A stretch of DNA of 64,000 nt from Hyphococcus flavus (lineage in GTDB: Bacteria > Pseudomonadota > Alphaproteobacteria > Caulobacterales > Parvularculaceae): assembly GCF_028748065.1 (NCBI RefSeq), contig NZ_CP118166.1, forward strand, positions 1,441,501 to 1,505,500. Reading direction: 5' to 3'. The position numbers and the translations under genes were made by a program. This document shows, one piece after another, positions 51,207-60,499 of the stretch (position 1 is the stretch's first letter; every line of letters starts with the position of its first letter). The notes under the pieces were generated by a model. It worked only from the letters and a program-made list of their open reading frames with translations. It searched no databases and had not been told where the DNA came from.

Positions 51207-52163
51207 ATGGACGGCGACGCTAGGCTGACGCAGAAATCGTGGACTCGAGACGAAGTAGAAGCGTTGTTGGCGCTGCCTTTCGCGGATCTGATCTTTCGTG
51301 CTGCAAAAATTCACCGTCAAAATTTCAACCCGAACGAGGTTCAGGCATCGCGGCTGCTGTCTATTAAAACCGGCGGCTGTCCGGAAGATTGCGGTTACTG
51401 CAGCCAGTCGGCGCACTTCAAAACCGGCCTGAAAGCCTCAAAGTTGATGGAAAAGGAAGCCGTCATTGCTGAGGCAAAGCGCGCCAAGGCCGAAGGCGCC
51501 TCCCGGTTTTGCATGGGCGCTGCATGGCGCTCACCCAAAGACAAGGACATGGAAGCGCTTTGCGACATGGTCGCGGAAGTAAAATCGCTTGGGCTTGAAA
51601 CCTGCATGACGCTAGGCATGCTGAGCGAAGAACAAGCCAGCCGGCTTAGTGAAGCCGGGCTCGATTATTACAACCACAATATCGATACGTCGCCGGAATA
51701 CTATGAACAAGTGATCACGACACGGACATTTAAGGACCGTATCGACACGCTGGAGACGGTGCGTCGTTCAGGCATGAAAGTCTGTTGCGGCGGCATTGTC
51801 GGGATGGGCGAAAAAATCGAAGACCGCGCAGGATTTCTTCTCGCGCTGGCGAATATGACGCCGCCGCCTGAATCCGTGCCGATCAACGCGCTGATGCCGA
51901 TCAAGGGTACGCCGTTAAGTGACTCCCAACCAGTTTCGGGGCTGGAGTTCGCCAGACTCATTGCTGTTGCGCGCATTTTGATGCCGAAATCCTTTGTGCG
52001 CCTATCGGCTGGGCGCGAAAACATGAGCGAAGAAACGCAAGCCTTGTGCTTTCTCGCCGGCGCCAATTCGATCTTCGTCGGGGATGAGCTATTAACGACC
52101 AATAATCCGGGTCAGGACAAAGATGCAAAATTGTTTGAGGATCTTGGTGTAAAGCTGATCTGA
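51207..52163 (+). CDS. bioB: Biotin synthase
   Basis: BioB is a radical-SAM enzyme that inserts sulphur into dethiobiotin. In 318 residues the CPEDCGYC motif (near 56-63) carries the three [4Fe-4S] cysteines, with [11 protein letters not shown] (near 152), [10 protein letters not shown] (near 190) holding the [2Fe-2S] cysteines and RLSAGRENM (near 263) with the cluster arginine. Length is slightly shorter than in E. coli (346). GGAGCGGAGA precedes the ATG. It is alone: no bioF, bioD or bioA gene is in the window, so the pathway must be scattered. Confidence 0.97.
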   Translation: MDGDARLTQKSWTRDEVEALLALPFADLIFRAAKIHRQNFNPNEVQASRLLSIKTGGCPEDCGYCSQSAHFKTGLKASKLMEKEAVIAEAKRAKAEGASRFCMGAAWRSPKDKDMEALCDMVAEVKSLGLETCMTLGMLSEEQASRLSEAGLDYYNHNIDTSPEYYEQVITTRTFKDRIDTLETVRRSGMKVCCGGIVGMGEKIEDRAGFLLALANMTPPPESVPINALMPIKGTPLSDSQPVSGLEFARLIAVARILMPKSFVRLSAGRENMSEETQALCFLAGANSIFVGDELLTTNNPGQDKDAKLFEDLGVKLI

Positions 52164-52167
52164 ATGA

Positions 52168-52884
52168 TCAAACTTTAACAATATCAATATAAGTCAGCCG
52201 CCAGTCGATGACGGCTTCGCCATCTTCCTCGCTGACATCGATACCGTATTGCTGTAATGCGTCGATAACGCGTTTTGGTTCATCCAGTTGAAGGCCGAAC
52301 AAGGCAATGCAAAACCTGCCCGCGTCATCCTTGGACGAAAAGCGCCATGGCGTTGCTACCGTTTTGTGACGTGTGATCTGATACGGAATATAAAAAGCAT
52401 CGCCCTTTGGCGGGAGATAATGCCCGGCATGGCCTGTCGGCGTGTGGGCGCCGACAAACCCGTCTAAAAAGGCGCCTACCGGTGATTCAACATCGACATC
52501 GGCGAGGTGGAGAACGCCGCCGGGGCGTAATGCGGCAAGCGCGCGATCGATAGCGCGAGCGTGATCATGAAAGTGGTGTGTTGCAGCGAGGGTGACCACA
52601 TGATCGGCAAGGGGCGCCTCCCAGTCGCCAGACCAGTTGACGAGCATGGCGTCCTTTGAGAACCCCGGCGTGATCTCGCGCGGAAAATAACGTATGTATT
52701 CGGGCAGGTATTCTAAAAGATACGCGCCGCCTGCCGGAATATCGATGATGACATCGCTTTCAGTAAATTGCGTGGCTGCGAATACGGCCTCAAATTCAGC
52801 ACGACGCGCATGTGGGAACGCCCGCATGGCGGCGTGATAAGACCCGCCGCGTTTATCGAATATTTCTTTGTATTCGGGGTTCAA
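52168..52884 (-). CDS. Class I SAM-dependent methyltransferase
   Basis: This 238-residue protein has the Rossmann-like methyltransferase fold. VIIDIPAGGAYLLEYLPEY (near 45) is the glycine-rich motif I, VVTLAATHHFHDHARAIDRALAALRPGGVLHLADV (near 95-130) contains motifs II and III. No N-terminal signal peptide is seen. Substrate unknown. It converges with bioB, with 4 bp between the stops. Confidence 0.85.
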   Translation of the reverse strand: MNPEYKEIFDKRGGSYHAAMRAFPHARRAEFEAVFAATQFTESDVIIDIPAGGAYLLEYLPEYIRYFPREITPGFSKDAMLVNWSGDWEAPLADHVVTLAATHHFHDHARAIDRALAALRPGGVLHLADVDVESPVGAFLDGFVGAHTPTGHAGHYLPPKGDAFYIPYQITRHKTVATPWRFSSKDDAGRFCIALFGLQLDEPKRVIDALQQYGIDVSEEDGEAVIDWRLTYIDIVKV

Positions 52885-52958
52885 CGCACTGCTCTCATGT
52901 ATGCAATATCTGAACGCTAGAGTTCAGATGGGCATGAAGCAAGAAATGGCAACTGCGA

Positions 52959-53501
52959 CTAATCCGCTTCTGCTGCGCGCTTAAGATTGGCGAGGCCTTG
53001 TTCGTAGGTAGGGCTTAACAGCGGTGTGGTTAGATAACCCATGTAGGTAGCGATCGGCTGCAGGTAGAAAGGCACGTTCTCGCGTTTTTGCGCATGGTAT
53101 GTCCATGTGACTTTGGTGCGGCCATCAGCGAGTGGTGAAAGCGAAAACGCGGCGTCCGCCTCGCCCATGGGGCCAAGATCGAGTCTTGTCACAACATGGC
53201 CGGGCGCTGCTAAAGCGACAATCTCATGCCGGCTGCCTGCCAGTTCCGGATACCCGCCATGCCAGATCATCTGCTGGCCAATGCCGCCTTCAACGGCGAC
53301 ATTCTCCGTTGGCTGATCAACCTCCGACCATGGAGACCAGGCTTCCCATTCGTGAAAATCGCTGATCAGCGAATAAACGTCTTCGACGGGGGCGTCGACG
53401 ATGATTTCGCGCTGAAACTGGGTCCGATCAGGCAGCGTATAGCCGAGCAGGAAAAGCGCGGCGACAAAGCCTATGAGACCGCCTAGCAGCTTGTTCAACA
53501 T
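52959..53501 (-). CDS. SRPBCC-family (polyketide cyclase-like) membrane-anchored protein
   Basis: This 180-residue protein has one N-terminal helix (about 4-23) as signal anchor followed by a START/SRPBCC ligand-binding domain: IIVDAPVEDVYSLISDFHEWEAWSPWSEV (near 35-62) and KVTWTYHAQKRE (near 125). Domains of this fold bind lipophilic molecules in a hydrophobic cavity. There is no conserved catalytic set to identify the substrate. It lies between the methyltransferase gene and the rplS terminator. Confidence 0.83.
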   Translation of the reverse strand: MLNKLLGGLIGFVAALFLLGYTLPDRTQFQREIIVDAPVEDVYSLISDFHEWEAWSPWSEVDQPTENVAVEGGIGQQMIWHGGYPELAGSRHEIVALAAPGHVVTRLDLGPMGEADAAFSLSPLADGRTKVTWTYHAQKRENVPFYLQPIATYMGYLTTPLLSPTYEQGLANLKRAAEAD

Positions 53502-53573
53502 AACCTCGTCCCCCTGACGACAGTTCTGAGAAAAGGTTAACAGGCCGGGGCGGAGCTGTCATCTTCGCTGGTG

Positions 53574-53604
53574 CAAAAAGAAACGGGGCCCAACAGGCCC
53601 CGTT
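53574..53604 (-). terminator. Intrinsic terminator of the rplS operon
   Basis: On the minus strand AACGGGGCC (53596-53604) pairs with GGCCCCGTT (53582-53590) across a 5-nt loop and is followed by TCTTTTTG. It lies 26 bp after the rplS stop. Confidence 0.9.
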
Positions 53605-53629
53605 AGAACTGGCAACAAGTGCGGCAGAT

Positions 53630-53998
53630 TTACTTGGCTCTGCTGCGATCCACCTTTTCTGCGATACGGGCGGATTTTCCGCGGCGTTCGCGCAGATAGT
53701 AAAGTTTCGCGCGGCGTACCTTGCCGCGGCGTACAACTTCAATGGAATCCACCAGTGGTGAATAGACTGGAAATACGCGCTCAACGCCTTCGCCGAAAGA
53801 AATCTTGCGAACGGTAAAGCTCTCATTGAGGCCGCCGCCGTTTTTCGCGATGCAGACGCCTTCGAACGCCTGAATTCGCTCACGGTCGCCTTCTTTCACT
53901 TTGACGTTGACCTTGACTGTGTCGCCTGCGGCGAACTCCGGCACGGTCTTGCCAAGTTCTTCCATGTGCTCTTTTTCGAGCTGCTCGATGATGTTCAT
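53630..53998 (-). CDS. rplS: 50S ribosomal protein L19
   Basis: L19 is at the 30S-50S interface. The 122-residue protein has [42 protein letters not shown], and [37 protein letters not shown], all typical. Length is normal. The ATG at 53998 overlaps the trmD stop by four bases (ATGA), so translation is coupled. It ends the operon with a strong terminator. Confidence 0.97.
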   Translation of the reverse strand: MNIIEQLEKEHMEELGKTVPEFAAGDTVKVNVKVKEGDRERIQAFEGVCIAKNGGGLNESFTVRKISFGEGVERVFPVYSPLVDSIEVVRRGKVRRAKLYYLRERRGKSARIAEKVDRSRAK

Positions 53999-54720
53999 CG
54001 TTTCGGTTCCTTGTTGTTGTCGCGCCGGATAGGACCGTTAGATGAAAACCCCTCGAAAAGGTCCGGTCGTCGCGTCCGCGTTATTTCTTCCGCCATTTTT
54101 TGCCGCCATTCGGCGATTTTCTTGTGATCGCCTGAAAGCAGCACATCCGGGATCGCCCGGCCTTCAAATTCTCTCGGGCGCGTGTACTGGGGGTATTCCA
54201 GCAACCCGTCCTCAAAGCTTTCTTCCCCAAGGGATGAAGCCGAGCCCAATACCCCCGGAATGAGCCGGACGCAAGCCTCGATCAGGGCCATGGCGGCGAT
54301 TTCGCCGCCTGCCAGCACAAAATCCCCGATTGAGACTTCTTCGACGCCCCTAGCCTCGAAAATCCGTTCGTCGATGCCCTCAAACCTGCCGCACAGGGCG
54401 ATCAGCCCGGGTCCCTGTGACAGCGACCTTGCGCGTGCCTGAGTTAGCGGCTTTCCCCGGGGCGAAAGGCAGAGAATTGGCCGGTCGTTTCGGGGTGCAC
54501 TATCAATAGCCGCCGCCAGAATATCGGCCCGCATGACCAGCCCTGCACCGCCGCCTGCCGGTGTATCGTCTACCGACCCGTACTTGTTGTCGGAAAAGTC
54601 CCGAATATTGACCGTGTCGAGCGTCCAGTGGCCGTCCGCTGCGCCGCGCCCAAGGATCGACGCGTTGAGCGGACCGGGAAAGAGTTCCGGATAGAGGGTC
54701 AAAACGGTTGCGCGCCACAT
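53995..54720 (-). CDS. trmD: tRNA (guanine-N1-)-methyltransferase
   Basis: TrmD makes m1G37 in tRNAs reading CNN and GGG codons, preventing frameshifts; it is a SPOUT-class enzyme with a trefoil knot. In 241 residues, [17 protein letters not shown] (near 50), [41 protein letters not shown] (near 110-150, SAM site and knot) and [31 protein letters not shown] are in place. Its ATG at 54720 is 72 bp from the end of a possible small gene and 472 bp from rimM, where rimM usually lies immediately upstream. It overlaps rplS by four bases. Confidence 0.97.
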   Translation of the reverse strand: MWRATVLTLYPELFPGPLNASILGRGAADGHWTLDTVNIRDFSDNKYGSVDDTPAGGGAGLVMRADILAAAIDSAPRNDRPILCLSPRGKPLTQARARSLSQGPGLIALCGRFEGIDERIFEARGVEEVSIGDFVLAGGEIAAMALIEACVRLIPGVLGSASSLGEESFEDGLLEYPQYTRPREFEGRAIPDVLLSGDHKKIAEWRQKMAEEITRTRRPDLFEGFSSNGPIRRDNNKEPKR

Positions 54721-54792
54721 GGACGGTCAAATCGCACGATGGCGGTATGGGCGCAAGAAGTCGTGGTGACGGAGAACGCGCCGGTAGCGGGC

Positions 54793-55029
54793 TTAGGCTG
54801 CTGTCTGTGCGGCTGGACGGGTCAGCCGCCAAAGTCGCCGGCGTCTTGCAGCTTTTACGGATGAAGATTTAGACCTCAACTTGATGTGGCCGCCAGCGAT
54901 CAATAAGCCGGTGATTAAAACCGCGAGACCCAGCCGGTCCAAAAATTCGGGGCGTGCGTGCTCGCGGTTCGCAACCTTGAGTGAATCCGGAAGGCGTGAC
55001 GATGTTGTGTGGGCTGAATAACTGGCCAT
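54793..55029 (-). CDS. Possible small membrane protein between rimM and trmD
   Basis: This 78-codon minus-strand frame starts MASYSAHTTSSRLPDSLKVAN, then has a hydrophobic stretch LGLAVLITGLLIAGG (residues about 33-47) that could cross the membrane, and a basic tail (KLRSKSSSVKAARRRRLW). A Shine-Dalgarno is poor. It fills the unusually large gap between rimM and trmD in the same direction. The basic, Ala-rich end resembles a shadow of GC-rich DNA, so I am unsure. The rest of the gap (55030-55191) shows no gene. Confidence 0.4.
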   Translation of the reverse strand: MASYSAHTTSSRLPDSLKVANREHARPEFLDRLGLAVLITGLLIAGGHIKLRSKSSSVKAARRRRLWRLTRPAAQTAA

Positions 55030-55191
55030 GGAGCTCGACTTTCATCACCGCAAAAGATCAGCATCGATCACATATACGACTGGCAGAGTTCCAGACTCGC
55101 ATAACGCTTACATGACACTTCCGCGTCTCTTTTTTGAAATGCCGCAATCAGTGCGGAAATGTCATGAAACTTTCATCGCGCGCCGGGTTAT

Positions 55192-55722
55192 TTATAGTTT
55201 TGATGCAAGATGCTTCCTGGCAATGGTGATGCGGCGTGCGGCAAGCGCGATTTCAGGAACCGCGTCTTTGGTAAACGCGACAAGCCTGACGCCCTTCACG
55301 CCGGGTATATTTGCAAGTTCAAGAATATCGTCAGCGCCAAAATTATAAACGGCTTTGATGACGCCCAGCTCTTCGCCGAGTTCGTCAACGGCGTTAAGAC
55401 CGATTAGGTCTTCCATGTAGAATTCGTCTTCATCTGGCGGCGGCAAAGCGTCACGAAAGACGTACAGCTTGACGCCTTTGAGGCTTTCTGCATCTTCGCG
55501 CGATTGAATTTCCGGCGCGCGAACCAGGACGATGGCGTTATTCAGTTCCTTTAAGATCGTCAGCGTGAATTGCCGTGAGCCATCTTCTGTTTCGACAGGG
55601 CCATACGTTGCGACACTCTTCGGCATATCTGTAAAAGATTTGATTTTCGCATCGCCTTTAACGCCGTGCGCGCCGGCAAAGGCGCCGAGGCAAATTCGGC
55701 GATCGGCGGAACGGCTTGTCAT
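55192..55722 (-). CDS. rimM: 16S rRNA processing protein RimM
   Basis: RimM helps assemble the 30S head and binds S19. The 176-residue protein has the N-terminal GAFAGAHGVKGDAKIKSFTDMPKSVATYGPV, then the PRC-barrel part with FYMEDLIGLNAVDELGEELGVIKAVYNFGADDILELA. Length is normal. Its ATG at 55722 overlaps the stop of the MFS gene by four bases (ATGA), so in this genome it follows an efflux-pump gene instead of rpsP. Confidence 0.95.
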   Translation of the reverse strand: MTSRSADRRICLGAFAGAHGVKGDAKIKSFTDMPKSVATYGPVETEDGSRQFTLTILKELNNAIVLVRAPEIQSREDAESLKGVKLYVFRDALPPPDEDEFYMEDLIGLNAVDELGEELGVIKAVYNFGADDILELANIPGVKGVRLVAFTKDAVPEIALAARRITIARKHLASKL

Positions 55723-56963
55723 GGCAGTATTTCGTTGGTGCTGTTTTCGCCAATAGCAAACAGCTTGCCCTGTTCTGTCCAGAGAACGATCATTAGGCTG
55801 ATAATTCCCAGGATAGCAAAGCCCAATATGATTGGCATAGTTGTGCCGTCATAGAATTGCCCGATCAATCCGCCAAGAAAGCCGGCGATTGTGGTTCCGG
55901 CAAAACCATTTGCCGCCGCGGCCGGACCTGCGTTGTCGCCTTGCGGTTCCATTGCAAGCGCCATGCAATTCGGGCCAATCAATCCAAGGGCGAAAAAAGA
56001 GATCATCATGAATGACATAAAGAATATGAAGGTCTCACCAGCGGTCGAGGCGATCGCCAGGTGGATGACATTCACGATGATGAATGTCAGCAAAGCGGCG
56101 TGTGTCAGCTTGCGCATGCCAACCCTCGATACTAATCGAGCGTTAATCAACGTGGCGGCGCCAAGTGATGCGGCGACAAAAGCAAAGGCGATCGCGAAGT
56201 TGTTCCCGAGATCGAATGTCTCAAGAAACACTTGCTCTGATGTTGAGATATATCCGAAAAGCGCGCCAAAACACAGCGCCGACGTCAGCGTGTAGCCGAT
56301 GGAAACCCGGTTCCGGAGAAACGCCAGATAGGCAGACATTATCGGGCCCGCCTTTAGCGGCTTGCGTTTTTCCGGCGCCAGAGTTTCTGGCAGCCGCCAG
56401 CCTGTCCAGACGGCCAGGAGAACGCCGTACAAAAGCAGGGCGACAAAAATCCCGCGCCATGGGGCAGCGAACAATATGAGTTGACCAAAGCTTGGCGCCA
56501 GAATGGGGGCCGCCATGAAAATGGTGATGGCGAGCGACATGACCTCAGCCATGCGTCGGCCCGCGCATTGGTCCCGAACAGAGGCCATCACCGAAACGCG
56601 CGTCGCGGCCGTGGCGACGCCTTGAAACGCCCGAGCTGCTAGAAGCAAGGTGAAAGATGACGCGATGATGCTAAGCAACGAACCGGCAACGTAACCGGCA
56701 AGCGACAGCATCAGGACCCGCTTGCGGCCAAAACGATCGACAATCGGACCGAAAAAAAGCTGCGCGATGCCATTTCCAAGAACATAAACGATGATGATCA
56801 GTTGACGGTCATTGTCACGCGCGGCGCCAAGCTCATCGCCGATGGTGCCGAGCGCCGGAAGCATCATATCGATGGCAAGCGCGTTCAGCGCCATCACCGC
56901 TGCGGTGATGGCGACAAGTTCCGCAAATGGAAGACGCAATGATGGTTCAGCTTGGCCGGTCAT
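55719..56963 (-). CDS. Bcr/CflA-family multidrug efflux MFS transporter
   Basis: This 414-residue inner-membrane protein has twelve membrane helices. The Bcr/CflA group is marked by ALAIDMMLPALGTIGDEL (near 28), the loop 2-3 motif FGPIVDRFGRKRVLMLSLAGY (near 70) and LLAARAFQGVATAATRVSVMASVRDQ (near 110), the last being motif C-like in this group. It exports drugs or small metabolites by proton antiport; the substrate is unknown. The stop overlaps the rimM start by four bases (ATGA), so the two are coupled. It is divergent from the DUF4212/symporter pair, with 121 bp between the starts. Confidence 0.92.
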   Translation of the reverse strand: MTGQAEPSLRLPFAELVAITAAVMALNALAIDMMLPALGTIGDELGAARDNDRQLIIIVYVLGNGIAQLFFGPIVDRFGRKRVLMLSLAGYVAGSLLSIIASSFTLLLAARAFQGVATAATRVSVMASVRDQCAGRRMAEVMSLAITIFMAAPILAPSFGQLILFAAPWRGIFVALLLYGVLLAVWTGWRLPETLAPEKRKPLKAGPIMSAYLAFLRNRVSIGYTLTSALCFGALFGYISTSEQVFLETFDLGNNFAIAFAFVAASLGAATLINARLVSRVGMRKLTHAALLTFIIVNVIHLAIASTAGETFIFFMSFMMISFFALGLIGPNCMALAMEPQGDNAGPAAAANGFAGTTIAGFLGGLIGQFYDGTTMPIILGFAILGIISLMIVLWTEQGKLFAIGENSTNEILP

Positions 56964-57084
56964 TGGCTTCGGTTACGCCCGGCGCCGCCTTTTTGCAACC
57001 GCTCAGGGATAGGACATCTCAATGAATCCCGATAGGGTCGCAGGAAACAGCAAAAACAATATTCAAAGCTGCCGGAGGAAGAAG

Positions 57085-57378
57085 ATGGCGAACGCAAAAA
57101 CGCAAGATAGCAATGGCGGCGAAGCGAATGCACAAGCCTATTGGCGAGAGAATGTCAAACTTCTATGCGGGCTTCTTGCTGTCTGGTTCGCCGTATCGTT
57201 TGGCGCAGGGATATTATTCGTAGATGCGCTGAACGCGATTAAAATTGGCGGGTTCAAGCTTGGCTTCTGGTTCGCGCAGCAGGGCTCCATCATCGTTTTT
57301 GTCGTTTTGATCTTCATTTACGCCGCGCGCATGCGCGTCATTGAAAAGCGTTTCGGCGTCAGCGATGAGGATCAGTGA
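57085..57378 (+). CDS. Small subunit of sodium:solute symporter (DUF4212)
   Basis: This 97-residue DUF4212 protein has two membrane helices (about 28-50 and 62-84). WRENVKLLCGLLAVWFAVSFGAGILF and GFWFAQQGSIIVFVVLIFIYA are the family pattern. It is always paired with an SSS-family carrier such as the VC_2705-type, as here. GCCGGAGGAAGAAG before the ATG at 57085 is a strong ribosome-binding site; a start 63 bases earlier is not favoured. The final codon overlaps the next ATG (TGATG). Confidence 0.92.
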   Translation: MANAKTQDSNGGEANAQAYWRENVKLLCGLLAVWFAVSFGAGILFVDALNAIKIGGFKLGFWFAQQGSIIVFVVLIFIYAARMRVIEKRFGVSDEDQ

Positions 57379-59138
57379 TGGACGCGCAGCTTCTCACTTA
57401 TCTTTTTGTTGGCGTATCTTTTGCGCTTTACATCGGTATTGCCATCTGGTCGCGCGCCGGGTCTACGTCTGAGTTTTATATCGCCGGCGGACATGTGCAC
57501 CCCATCGCCAATGGCATGGCGACGGCGGCTGACTGGATGAGCGCCGCCTCTTTTATCTCCATGGCGGGGATTATTGCATTCGCCGGTTATGACGCGAGCG
57601 TTTACCTGATGGGGTGGACTGGCGGCTATGTCTTGCTTGCTTTGCTGCTGGCACCGTATTTGCGCAAGTTCGGGCAATTCACGGTTCCGGATTTTATCGG
57701 CGAGCGGTATTATTCAAAAACAGCGCGTATCGTCGCCGTCATTTGCCTGATCGTTGTTTCATTCACTTACATCGCCGGTCAAATGCGCGGCGTTGGCGTT
57801 GTTTTCTCGCGCTTCCTTGAAATGCCCATTGAATGGGGCGTCATTACCGGCATGGGCGTTGTTTTTTTCTACGCCGTGCTTGGCGGCATGAAGGGCATCA
57901 CCTACACGCAAGTGGCCCAGTATTGCGTCCTAATTTTTGCTTATCTCGTCCCGGCGGTTTTCATTTCCATTTTGATCACCGGCAATCCGATTCCACAGTT
58001 AGGATTGGGATCCGATGTCTCAGGAGACGCTGTTTCAGTTCTTGAAAAACTTGATGGCGCGCTGGTTGATTTAGGATTCACAGCGTTTACCGCCGGGACC
58101 AAATCCACGATAGACGTTTTCGCTATCACGCTCGCGCTGATGGTCGGCACAGCGGGCTTGCCGCATGTGATCGTAAGATTCTTTACGGTCCCGAAAGTTT
58201 CCGATGCAAGAAAGTCCGCTGGTTACGCGCTCGTTTTCATCGCGCTGCTTTATACGACTGCGCCTGCGGTGGGCGCTTTCGCGCGCCTCAACTTCATCGA
58301 TAGCGTCAACGAGAAATCTTACGCCGACGCGCCTGGCTGGGTGAAAAGCTGGGAGGATATCGGCCTAATCGCCTGGACCGACAAGAACAATGACGGCGTC
58401 ATCCAGTATCGCAGCGGCGATGCTTTTGAAGGGCGCCCTGCCTTTTCAGAAATGCGCGGTGCAAGCGGTGAAAGGCTGCTGGCCAATGCGAACACTGATA
58501 GTGGAAACGAGATTTTCGTTGATCGCGATATCATGGTGCTCGCCAACCCTGAAATCGCGCAGCTGCCGGCCTGGGTGATTGCACTGGTCGCGGCCGGCGG
58601 CGTAGCGGCGGCGCTATCGACGGCGGCGGGGCTGTTGCTGGTGATCTCGACGGCGATTAGCCACGATCTGTTGAAGCGAACCTTCCGCCCACAGATTACG
58701 GAAAAAACAGAACTGATGGCGGCGCGCGGGGCCGCTGCGGCCGCCATTCTGGTTGCGGGCTATCTTGGCATTAATCCGCCGGGCTTCGTGGCGCAGGTGG
58801 TTGCGCTTGCCTTTGGCCTAGCGGCTGCATCTCTCTTTCCTGCGATCTTGATGGGCATCTTCTTTAAAGGGATCAACCGCGAGGGCGCCGTTGCCGGCAT
58901 GATCGTTGGGCTGGTGTTTACGCTGTCTTACATTGTCTATTTCAAATCGCCGTGGTTTGGCGCCGTGAATGACGCTGACCATTGGCTATTCGGTATTTCG
59001 CCGGAAGGAATCGGCGCGGTCGGCATGGCGTTGAATGTTGTGACGGCTGTCATCACGGCGCGGTTCACGTCAGCGACCCCGCAATCCGTCAAAGCGATGG
59101 TTGATGACATCAGAACGCCTGCGGCGCGCGCCAATTAG
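57378..59138 (+). CDS. Sodium:solute symporter, VC_2705-type large subunit
   Basis: This 586-residue carrier is of the SSS family with about thirteen membrane helices. Marks are FYIAGGHVHPIANGMATAADWMSAASFI (near 33) and GVVFFYAVLGGMKGITYTQVAQY (near 163), the sodium-binding core of the family. A soluble insertion of about 90 residues (near 310-390) includes TDKNNDGVIQY, an EF-hand-like calcium loop known in this group. Homologues move acetate or other short-chain carboxylates, but the solute here is unknown. It overlaps the DUF4212 gene by one base, so both subunits are made together. Confidence 0.93.
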   Translation: MDAQLLTYLFVGVSFALYIGIAIWSRAGSTSEFYIAGGHVHPIANGMATAADWMSAASFISMAGIIAFAGYDASVYLMGWTGGYVLLALLLAPYLRKFGQFTVPDFIGERYYSKTARIVAVICLIVVSFTYIAGQMRGVGVVFSRFLEMPIEWGVITGMGVVFFYAVLGGMKGITYTQVAQYCVLIFAYLVPAVFISILITGNPIPQLGLGSDVSGDAVSVLEKLDGALVDLGFTAFTAGTKSTIDVFAITLALMVGTAGLPHVIVRFFTVPKVSDARKSAGYALVFIALLYTTAPAVGAFARLNFIDSVNEKSYADAPGWVKSWEDIGLIAWTDKNNDGVIQYRSGDAFEGRPAFSEMRGASGERLLANANTDSGNEIFVDRDIMVLANPEIAQLPAWVIALVAAGGVAAALSTAAGLLLVISTAISHDLLKRTFRPQITEKTELMAARGAAAAAILVAGYLGINPPGFVAQVVALAFGLAAASLFPAILMGIFFKGINREGAVAGMIVGLVFTLSYIVYFKSPWFGAVNDADHWLFGISPEGIGAVGMALNVVTAVITARFTSATPQSVKAMVDDIRTPAARAN

Positions 59139-59147
59139 GCGCCGACG

Positions 59148-60419
59148 TTAGTCATCCGCGCTTTCGCCTATTGCTTCGAGCGCCTGACGGCGATCATGGT
59201 CGGAGTCTATTGTTTCCGCCGAGGCTTTATAAGCGGCCATTAACGAAGGTGCTTGCATGGCGGCGCTGGCAAATGCTTCAAGGGCCCGCCGGTGATCGTG
59301 ATCTGACTCAATTTCACGGGTGATATTAATAAGCCGGGCGATGGTTCCGTGTGAGAGGTCGCGCGTCTCGCCGGTTTCTTCCAGCGCCACGCGCTTGTCG
59401 TGATCGGACTCCATGGCTGAGAACGCCTTAAGCCAGGCATCAGTCGTAACATCGTCAGTCAAAAACCGTACCGAGTCAGAAAGCAACAGTCGTAAATCAT
59501 GATCGCTTTCGATTTGCTCTGCAGCAGCGGTTAAGATGCGTGCGGCGCCAGCGGACGATAGTGATTGGCTCTCCAACAGTTCTTCGCTGGCGCGGCGGAA
59601 ATCATGATCGCCCTCAATGCTTTCCAGAAGATCCAAAATCAGCGGCGTGGTTGAATCGTCGAGTTCCTGATCGGCGAATATCTCCACCAGCCGCCGAAGA
59701 TCGTAATCACTATCGACCTTTCGGGCGGTTGCGATCATCATAGGCAGTTCTGAAGCGGGAACAGCCTCATTCTCGAACACCGCGTCGATCGCGCGACGTA
59801 TGTCATGATCGCTTTCCATCTCCGATATGATGGCCATCAACGATCTAATGTCTTCTGGAGAAAGATCCGCCTGCTCTGTCAGGGCTGATATATAACGCTG
59901 GCGCGCATGATCGCCGTAGAGAAGTTTCATCTCGTCCAGCACAGCCGCTGCAGTGCCGTTACGCATCAGGATGGATACGCGTTCGTCGGCTTTAACGCCG
60001 CTGGCGCGCAGGAACGCTAACAGTATTTCCTGAACAGCGTCGTCTGTAGCGGCGCCTTCGTCTTGTTTGACGTGATCTCGGTAAAAGACGCGCTCAACCG
60101 TATCGCCATCATCTTCAAAGACGGCGCGCTCAGTCGTATCGTCAATTTTGCGTGTAATTTCGAGGCGCTTATCGACGCTCGCGATATCCGTGCCGTCGTC
60201 ACTCAGTTCGTAATCACCGCGCCATGATGCTTCTATGGTAAGGTCATCATCACGTAGCATGAACTCGCCGCGGTCGCCGCTGACGATATGGCGCACCCCT
60301 TCACCGTCTTCGATATCGAAACTGACATTCGTGTCCTTGTCTCCAAACGCGATGCCGTAAAGAACGGCGATCATAAGGGCGCCGCCGACAAGAATGCTTA
60401 AGGATCTGAGGCTGTTCAT
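59148..60419 (-). CDS. Membrane-anchored protein with seven SDHD-type repeats
   Basis: This 423-residue protein has one N-terminal helix (about 6-26) as signal anchor, then a beta-rich adhesin-like part (about 30-150; DIEDGEGVRHIVSGDRGEF, ASWRGDYELSDDG). A helical repeat domain follows (about 165-420). Seven repeats of 33-35 residues share the signature [IMV][ED][SG]D[HY]D.R, for example MESDHDIRR, VDSDYDLRR, IEGDHDFRR, IESDHDLRL, MESDHDKRV, IESDHDHRR and IDSDHDRRQ. Each is followed by an amphipathic pair of helices, which suggests a HEAT-like solenoid. I recall similar SDYD-type repeats in proteins near M56 peptidases, but none is here. The start is ATG at 60419 (MNSLRSLSILVGG); the longer frame upstream is noise. 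Function unknown. Confidence 0.8.
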   Translation of the reverse strand: MNSLRSLSILVGGALMIAVLYGIAFGDKDTNVSFDIEDGEGVRHIVSGDRGEFMLRDDDLTIEASWRGDYELSDDGTDIASVDKRLEITRKIDDTTERAVFEDDGDTVERVFYRDHVKQDEGAATDDAVQEILLAFLRASGVKADERVSILMRNGTAAAVLDEMKLLYGDHARQRYISALTEQADLSPEDIRSLMAIISEMESDHDIRRAIDAVFENEAVPASELPMMIATARKVDSDYDLRRLVEIFADQELDDSTTPLILDLLESIEGDHDFRRASEELLESQSLSSAGAARILTAAAEQIESDHDLRLLLSDSVRFLTDDVTTDAWLKAFSAMESDHDKRVALEETGETRDLSHGTIARLINITREIESDHDHRRALEAFASAAMQAPSLMAAYKASAETIDSDHDRRQALEAIGESADD

Positions 60420-60499
60420 GGGCTTGTTCCTGTTTTGGCCCGAAATTATAAAAGAGATAGTAATTCGCCGGCGCCCGAAAAGCCATCGCCGAAAAGTAG

